Source: an uncultured Prevotellaceae bacterium (GTDB lineage: Bacteria; Bacteroidota; Bacteroidia; Bacteroidales; Bacteroidaceae). From it: 64,000 nt of DNA. Positions 59,355 to 64,000 of the stretch are shown here, one piece after another (the first letter of the stretch is position 1; every line of letters begins with the position of its first letter). Location of the stretch: contig CACYYG010000002.1 of assembly GCA_902778535.1 (NCBI GenBank), positions 129,037 to 193,036 on the forward strand, written 5' to 3'. Position numbers and translations under genes: made by a program. The notes below the pieces were generated by a model. The model was not told where the DNA came from and did not search any database. It saw only the letters and a program-made list of their open reading frames with translations.

Positions 59355-62300
59355 ATGAAGGATTTGAATCAATTTATCGGCAAATATAAGGTAGAAAAGA
59401 CCTTACGCTTTGAGTTAGCCCCTATCGGAAAGACAGAAGCGCGCATGGAAAGCAAGGGCGTTATTGCCAGTGACAAGAGAAGGGCAGATAATTACTCCAT
59501 AGTCAAAAATCTCATTGACAGATACCATAAGGTATGTATCAGGGAGTCTTTGACTGGCTGCAACTTGAATTGGACTCAATTGTCTGAGGCCGTAGAAACC
59601 TATCGTAGATGCCAAGATACAGAAAGTAGAAAAGCATTGCTAAAATGTCAGGATGAATATCGGGAAAATATTGCAGAAAAGTTCCTTTCTTTTGAAGATT
59701 TTGCCGAATTGACAGCCCCATCTCCAAGCGTTTTAATAAAAGAAACACTGCCTAATAACGTAACCAGTAAAGCACATCCAGAGTTTAACGACATAGACGA
59801 TGTTGACAATGCCAAGCAAGCATTGCTGCTATTCGAAGGTTTTGCCATGTATTTTGAGAGTTATCAAAAGAATCGGTCAAATCTTTACACTGCCAAGAAT
59901 ATTGTATCTAGCGTAGCTCACAGAATCGTCCACGACAATTTTTCAAAGTTCCTGGCCAACATCAAAGTTTTTGAAAACCTTCGTGTGATATATCCAGAAA
60001 TCATTGAACAATGTAGTACTGAATTGAGACAGCACTTGAAAGGGAAACAACTTGAAGAGGTGTTTCGCGTGGAATCCTTCAACAATGTGTTGACACAAGA
60101 GGGAATAGATTTTTACAATACTGTAATCGGAGGCATATCTGGCCAGGAAGGCGAGAGGAAGTGCCAGGGTATTAACGAATTGGTTAATCTCTCTTTACAG
60201 AAAGAAAATCAGGGAAGAGGCAAGAGAACCGCACTTACGATGGTGCCTCTGTTCAAACAAATCCTGTCTGACAGGAATACCTATTCATACATTCCTGAAA
60301 GAATCAACGATGAAGAAGAACTTATCTCCGTTTTAAGGGCTTTCCATGCACATCTTGCAAGTTTCTATTTTAACGGTAGAGAGGTCAATGTCATGGAGGA
60401 ACTATTAAAGATTGTTGAAAATATCGACAGCTTTGATCCAAATGGTATCTTCATTGATGCTAAAAAGCTGAATGGCGTTTCTAAACGACTCTATGATAGT
60501 TTATTTGAATTACGAGCAAGAATGACATCTCATCTTGAAGAACAGCAGTTAACGAAAAGGAACATCGAAAAATTCTTTCAAAAGGATGCGTTCTCCATTA
60601 CGGAATTAAGCCTAGACAAAAAGCACAGCCTTGTTAAGTATTTCACAGGGCTCAAGGATGTCCTTAAAACTATAGACCAGAAATGGAAACAATTCGAGAC
60701 TCGCAACAATAAGGATGGTCAGAAAAAGTATAAGGACAGCCATACTGGGATAGAAATTGTGAGAATCCTATTAGACGGCTACAAAGAGTTCTTTGCAGTG
60801 TGTTCTGTATTGGATGTCGAAAGTGAAAATGACCTCGACAATAATTTTTATGGTATTTTTACGCCTTTGCTTACTGAGCTGCGAGGCGTTATCCCTCTAT
60901 ATAATCAAGTGAGAAACTTCCTTTCTCAAAAGCCGTCAGATGACAAGAAGTACCTGCTGAAATTCGATAATAGTAAATGTTCAAACGGATGGGACTCACC
61001 CCAAACTAAATCTTTACTCATTTTTCGCAGACAGGATAAGTACCTTCTTGGTGTTGTAGATAACGAGAACCGTCTATGTTTGAACGGCCTTTCTGCATAC
61101 ACGCCAGTTTCGCCTGATGACCAAATTGAATTTTTAGACTACTGCCAAGGTGGGCACATGGGACAGAATTTATTGACCCTTGTTGTTCGGGATGGCAAGA
61201 CTGTTATGGTGAAAGGCCATAAAGAGAACGGTGAGAACCCAGAATTAGAACGACAACTAAAAGAACTGTTGCCATCTGATATCTACAGGATACGAAAGTC
61301 TCAATCGTATAAGAATGAATCGTTTAACTTCTCAAAGGAGGATTTACTGCTCTTCGTTGAATATTACAAACAGCGTGCAAAAGAGTATTATTCGCATTTC
61401 AATTTTACGCTTAAGGATTCTTGCGACTATGCCTCTTTTACAGAGTTAGTCGAGGATATTGACGAGAATGCTTACCAAATCAAGTTTGTGCCTACGAGCT
61501 ACAAAAATCTTCTGAGACTTGTAAACGAGGGAAAACTGTACCTCTTTGATATTAAAAACAAGGATTATGGACCTGGTGTCCATGGAAAGAAGAACCTCCA
61601 TACTCTCTACTGGGAACAGCTTTTCAGCCAAGAAAATCTTGAAAATTTGACTATAAAGTTGAATGCTAAGTCCATCCTGTTTTGTCGGCCACAAGTAGTA
61701 GCCAATCCCATGACTCATAAGAAGGGGTCAATACTGCTTAATCGTAAGGATAAAAACGGGCTACCGATACCAGAACCAATTTATCAGCAGCTCTATAAAC
61801 ATGTAAATGGAAAGTTGGCTGAAGCCAAGTTGAATGACGAGACAAAAGGCTATCTTGGCAAGATAGTTGCCAAGGAGGCCCAGTATGCAATCACCAAGGA
61901 CAATCGATACACCAAACAAAAGTACTTCATTCATTTTTCCACCACGCTGAATGCCAATGCGCCAAAAACGGCTGATATCAACGAAGTTGTTTTGAATTAC
62001 ATCAAGGACAATCCAGATGTGAACATCATAGGGATTGACAGAGGCGAAAGAAACCTTCTCTATGTAACGCTCATTAACCAAAGGGGCGAAATACTTGACC
62101 AGAAATCGCTGAATGTGATAAATGATTTTGATTATCACGCAAAATTGGAGCAACGTGAAAAAGAACGTGACGAAGCGAGGAAGAGTTGGCAGACCGTTGG
62201 TAACATTACCGACTTGAAGGAAGGCTATTTGTCTGCTGCTATACATGAAATAACAACGATGATGATAGAAAACAATGCCATCATTGTTCTTGAAGATTTG

Positions 62301-62963
62301 AATCGGAAAGGGTTCATGCCCAAGCGATTTAAGTTTGAGAAACAGGTGTACCAGTCGTTTGAGAAGAAACTGATAGAGAAGCTGAACTACCTCTGTTCAA
62401 AAGACATCAAACCCACCGCCAATGGTGGTGTGTTACGTGGGTATCAATTTACTGAGAAATTTGTAAGCTTTGAGAAGATGACAAAACAGAATGGAATCTT
62501 GTTCTATGTGCGTCCAGACTACACATCAGCAATTAATCCTGTGTCGGGCTTTGTGTCTCACTTCAATTTCAAAGACATAACAAACACCCAAGGGCGCAAG
62601 GATTTCTTTGAGAAGATGGAGAACATCATATTCAAAAACGGACATATGGAATTCACTTTCGACTATCGTAAATATAAGCCTAAAGATAAGGATTTCAAGA
62701 ACATTTGGACGGTGTGCTCGTCAGGAAAACGTATATTGTGGGACAGAGAGAGTAAAGAATACACAGACTATTATCCCACAGCTGCAATTGTGGAAGCGTT
62801 TGCCAACCAAGGCATTATGCTCCAAGAGGGTATGGATATCAAATCATTGTTGTCAGAAATAGACGGTTCCACTGAAAATGCTGAATTCTATCGAATTTTG
62901 TTTGAAGCTTTCAAGAGAACCGTTCAACTGCGCAATAGTAATTCTGTGACAGGAGAAGATTAA
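59355..62963 (+). CDS. cas12a: Cas12a (Cpf1) effector, truncated by an in-frame stop before the RuvC-III motif
   Basis: The 1202-residue product opens with MKDLNQFIGKYKVEKTLRFE, the Cas12a start. The crRNA-processing site is present: His788 (PMTHKKGS), a basic pair at 797-798, and a Lys in ITKDNRYT. RuvC-I Asp895 (NIIGIDRGERNLLY), bridge helix (KRFKFEKQVYQSFEKKL) and RuvC-II Glu980 (IIVLEDLNRKGF) are intact, as is most of the Nuc domain (VCSSGKRILW). The TAA at 62961-62963 falls where relatives have a Tyr (GEDYILSP); a single T-to-A change explains it. The protein so lacks RuvC-III and about 80 residues. Without the stop, length would be 1284. It should bind and process crRNA but not cut DNA. 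DNA is AT-rich, consistent with transfer. Confidence 0.97.
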   Translation: MKDLNQFIGKYKVEKTLRFELAPIGKTEARMESKGVIASDKRRADNYSIVKNLIDRYHKVCIRESLTGCNLNWTQLSEAVETYRRCQDTESRKALLKCQDEYRENIAEKFLSFEDFAELTAPSPSVLIKETLPNNVTSKAHPEFNDIDDVDNAKQALLLFEGFAMYFESYQKNRSNLYTAKNIVSSVAHRIVHDNFSKFLANIKVFENLRVIYPEIIEQCSTELRQHLKGKQLEEVFRVESFNNVLTQEGIDFYNTVIGGISGQEGERKCQGINELVNLSLQKENQGRGKRTALTMVPLFKQILSDRNTYSYIPERINDEEELISVLRAFHAHLASFYFNGREVNVMEELLKIVENIDSFDPNGIFIDAKKLNGVSKRLYDSLFELRARMTSHLEEQQLTKRNIEKFFQKDAFSITELSLDKKHSLVKYFTGLKDVLKTIDQKWKQFETRNNKDGQKKYKDSHTGIEIVRILLDGYKEFFAVCSVLDVESENDLDNNFYGIFTPLLTELRGVIPLYNQVRNFLSQKPSDDKKYLLKFDNSKCSNGWDSPQTKSLLIFRRQDKYLLGVVDNENRLCLNGLSAYTPVSPDDQIEFLDYCQGGHMGQNLLTLVVRDGKTVMVKGHKENGENPELERQLKELLPSDIYRIRKSQSYKNESFNFSKEDLLLFVEYYKQRAKEYYSHFNFTLKDSCDYASFTELVEDIDENAYQIKFVPTSYKNLLRLVNEGKLYLFDIKNKDYGPGVHGKKNLHTLYWEQLFSQENLENLTIKLNAKSILFCRPQVVANPMTHKKGSILLNRKDKNGLPIPEPIYQQLYKHVNGKLAEAKLNDETKGYLGKIVAKEAQYAITKDNRYTKQKYFIHFSTTLNANAPKTADINEVVLNYIKDNPDVNIIGIDRGERNLLYVTLINQRGEILDQKSLNVINDFDYHAKLEQREKERDEARKSWQTVGNITDLKEGYLSAAIHEITTMMIENNAIIVLEDLNRKGFMPKRFKFEKQVYQSFEKKLIEKLNYLCSKDIKPTANGGVLRGYQFTEKFVSFEKMTKQNGILFYVRPDYTSAINPVSGFVSHFNFKDITNTQGRKDFFEKMENIIFKNGHMEFTFDYRKYKPKDKDFKNIWTVCSSGKRILWDRESKEYTDYYPTAAIVEAFANQGIMLQEGMDIKSLLSEIDGSTENAEFYRILFEAFKRTVQLRNSNSVTGED

Positions 62964-63209
62964 ATCCTGTCGCCTGCTATATACAACGGCAAACAATATA
63001 GTAGTCAGGATGTGTTGAAGGAGTGGAAAGATGCAGGCTGTAACTTTATTCCTATATGGCCAAAAGACGCTGATGCTAATGGGGCCTACCATATAGCTCT
63101 GAAGGGACTCTATTTGATGCAGAACCCACAAATGAAACAGATAGGAAACGAAAAGTGGTTCAGGTTCGTCGTTGAGAAGCCATTTGAGAAAGAAAAAATT
63201 ACTGAATAA
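62964..63209 (+). pseudogene. Detached cas12a C-terminal segment carrying RuvC-III
   Basis: Directly after the TAA the same frame stays open for 81 codons: ILSPAIYNGKQYSSQDVLKE, then WPKDADANGAYHIALKGLYL and an end in KEKITE. The second Asp of DADANGAYH (GAT at 63072-63074, codon 1240 of the joined frame) corresponds to the catalytic Asp1263 of Acidaminococcus Cas12a. A GTG at 63012 could start a 65-residue fragment (LKEWKDAGCNFIPIWPKDAD) that contains this Asp. No further lesion is present, so the nonsense change is recent, or the segment is still used by readthrough or reinitiation. Confidence 0.93.
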
Positions 63210-63241
63210 TTTGTGTAATTCATTATAATGTAGTACCTTTG
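63210..63241 (+). promoter_or_regulatory. CRISPR array promoter (TTTG - 20 nt - TACCTTTG)
   Basis: TTTG (63210-63213) and TACCTTTG (63234-63241) are 20 nt apart; transcription should start within a few bases of the first repeat at 63251. The TTTG begins right after the cas12a remnant stop. The leader is thus only 41 bp long. Confidence 0.82.
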
Positions 63242-63250
63242 CATCCAATA

Positions 63251-63881
63251 GGTGTAAAACCATTGAAAATTTCTACTTGTGTAGATGTGGTGCTGTGCGC
63301 TTGCATCGTCGGCACGGGTGTAAAACCATTGAAAATTTCTACTTGTGTAGATGGGTACTTGCCCTCAACCATGAGGAACGTGGGTGTAAAACCATTGAAA
63401 ATTTCTACTTGTGTAGATCTGAAGAATGAGTATCATCTGAGCAATGTCGGTGTAAAACCATTGAAAATTTCTACTTGTGTAGATGCAGGAACGGGCACCG
63501 GCGATGGCCACTCCGGTGTAAAACCATTGAAAATTTCTACTTGTGTAGATTGGATGCGGAACTGAACGGAGGTTTTGGCAGGTGTAAAACCATTGAAAAT
63601 TTCTACTTGTGTAGATTGTCAGGCAGGAGTCATCAACACGGGGACAGGGTGTAAAACCATTGAAAATTTCTACTAATGTAGATGTCTGGCCGTTGTTACC
63701 GAACAAGCCACCGGGTGTATAGCCATGTAAAATTTCTACTAATGTAGATATCGCCCCGATGGTGATCCTGCCCCACGCCGGTGTATAGCCATGTAAAATT
63801 TCTACTAATGTAGATTCGTAGGTCAGCTCGAACGGCTCAAAGTGGGGTGTATAGCCATATAAAATTTCTACTAGGAATGTT
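63251..63881 (+). CRISPR. Type V-A CRISPR array: ten 36-bp repeats, nine spacers
   Basis: Repeats start at 63251, 63317, 63383, 63449, 63515, 63581, 63648, 63714, 63780 and 63846. Spacers are 30 bp, except spacer 6 (31 bp). Repeats 1-6 are identical and end in AATTTCTACTTGTGTAGAT, with the Cas12a stem TCTAC/GTAGA and loop TTGT. Repeat 7 has the same 5' half but loop TAAT; repeats 8-9 have a different 5' half (GGTGTATAGCCATGTAAAAT) and loop TAAT. Repeat 10 is degenerate (stem lost), marking the trailer end. Since the repeat lies 5' of each spacer in a Cas12a crRNA, all nine spacers have an intact handle. No tracrRNA is expected in V-A systems. Confidence 0.98.
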
Positions 63882-63902
63882 CTAAAAATTAATTAACTAA
63901 CA

Positions 63903-63918
63903 GTCAGATATATCTGAC
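63903..63918. promoter_or_regulatory. 16-bp perfect palindrome, possible operator
   Basis: GTCAGATATATCTGAC is a perfect palindrome lying 20 bp before the -7 element TACCTTTG (63939-63946) of the gene at 63967, where a regulator could overlap the -33 region. It is outside the CRISPR array. Confidence 0.4.
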
Positions 63919-63938
63919 GATAATTCGATATAATTTCG

Positions 63939-63946
63939 TACCTTTG
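63939..63946 (+). promoter_or_regulatory. Promoter -7 element TACCTTTG for the gene at 63967
   Basis: TACCTTTG lies 20 bp before the ATG at 63967. TCTG at 63913-63916, inside the palindrome, is a weak -33 candidate. Confidence 0.6.
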
Positions 63947-63966
63947 CAGTACCAAACGACGTAATC

Positions 63967-64000
63967 ATGAAGAAAACGACGATATATAGGAGACCGCTGG
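63967..64000 (+). CDS. Start of an unidentified gene, cut by the window end
   Basis: ATG at 63967 begins MKKTTIYRRPL in an open frame that leaves the window after 11 codons. A promoter element is correctly placed upstream. Nothing can be said about function, including whether it is a cas gene; the first residues do not look like Cas1, Cas2 or Cas4. Confidence 0.5.
   Translation, partial: MKKTTIYRRPL

Noticed and set aside
62964-63250. A tracrRNA or scout RNA between cas12a and the array
   Set aside because: The interval is fully accounted for by the cas12a C-terminal segment and the array promoter, there is no anti-repeat, and type V-A does not need a tracrRNA.
63239-63706. Open frames of 108 and 113 codons across the CRISPR array
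   Set aside because: They are translations of the repeats (GVKPLKISTCVD and YTSRNFQWFYT periodicity) and have no coding meaning.

Overview
The window is a piece of a Bacteroidales chromosome, most likely Prevotella or a close relative. The evidence is SusC/SusD pairs, TANNTTTG promoter elements (often TACCTTTG or TATCTTTG, frequently with TTTG about 20 nt upstream), no Shine-Dalgarno reliance, BspA-like leucine-rich repeat proteins, a GH10-esterase fusion of the Prevotella type, and GT3/GT35 glycogen genes.

Layout. 1-10.9 kb: tail of a polysaccharide utilisation locus (partial SusC, SusD, two lipoproteins, a secreted chitobiase-C-like protein, a PL1 pectate lyase), pointing to pectin. 10.9-14.1 kb: housekeeping (hydroxyacid dehydrogenase, rarA, a conserved acidic protein). 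14.2-20.8 kb: minus-strand cluster of three secreted paralogues that share a cohesin-like module; two also carry BspA repeats and a dockerin-like tail. 20.8-21.5 kb: gene-free region with a strong promoter, a probable pseudoknotted RNA and a palindromic array. 21.5-36.5 kb: xylan/arabinan/fucose set (GH10-esterase, two GH43, GH51, GH95) interleaved with maf, kdsC-like, DUF2520-like, nitroreductase and acetyltransferase genes. 36.8-54.8 kb: cca-type nucleotidyltransferase, GH28, glycogen phosphorylase and synthase, rpsA (broken by an internal deletion), pepT, an Rpn-type nuclease, ligA and nifJ. 54.8-64 kb: an AT-richer accessory region with an AbiE toxin-antitoxin pair, a DUF2975/XRE pair, a carboxypeptidase-regulatory-like protein, gene remnants, and a type V-A CRISPR locus.

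The standout is the CRISPR locus. Cas12a is interrupted by an in-frame TAA exactly where the last ~80 residues begin. The lost part, still readable downstream in the same frame, holds the third RuvC catalytic aspartate (DADANGAYH). RuvC-I, RuvC-II and the crRNA-processing residues remain. The array starts 41 bp after the cas12a remnant with its own promoter, no cas1/cas2/cas4 in between, nine spacers, and repeats that change in two blocks along the array. As read, this would be a crRNA-processing, DNA-binding but cleavage-deficient Cas12a, or a split protein, or a recently inactivated system.

A second pattern not explained by genes is a family of intergenic arrays of 15-17 bp palindromes with a strict 22 bp period. 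It is present at four loci in two unrelated sequence versions.
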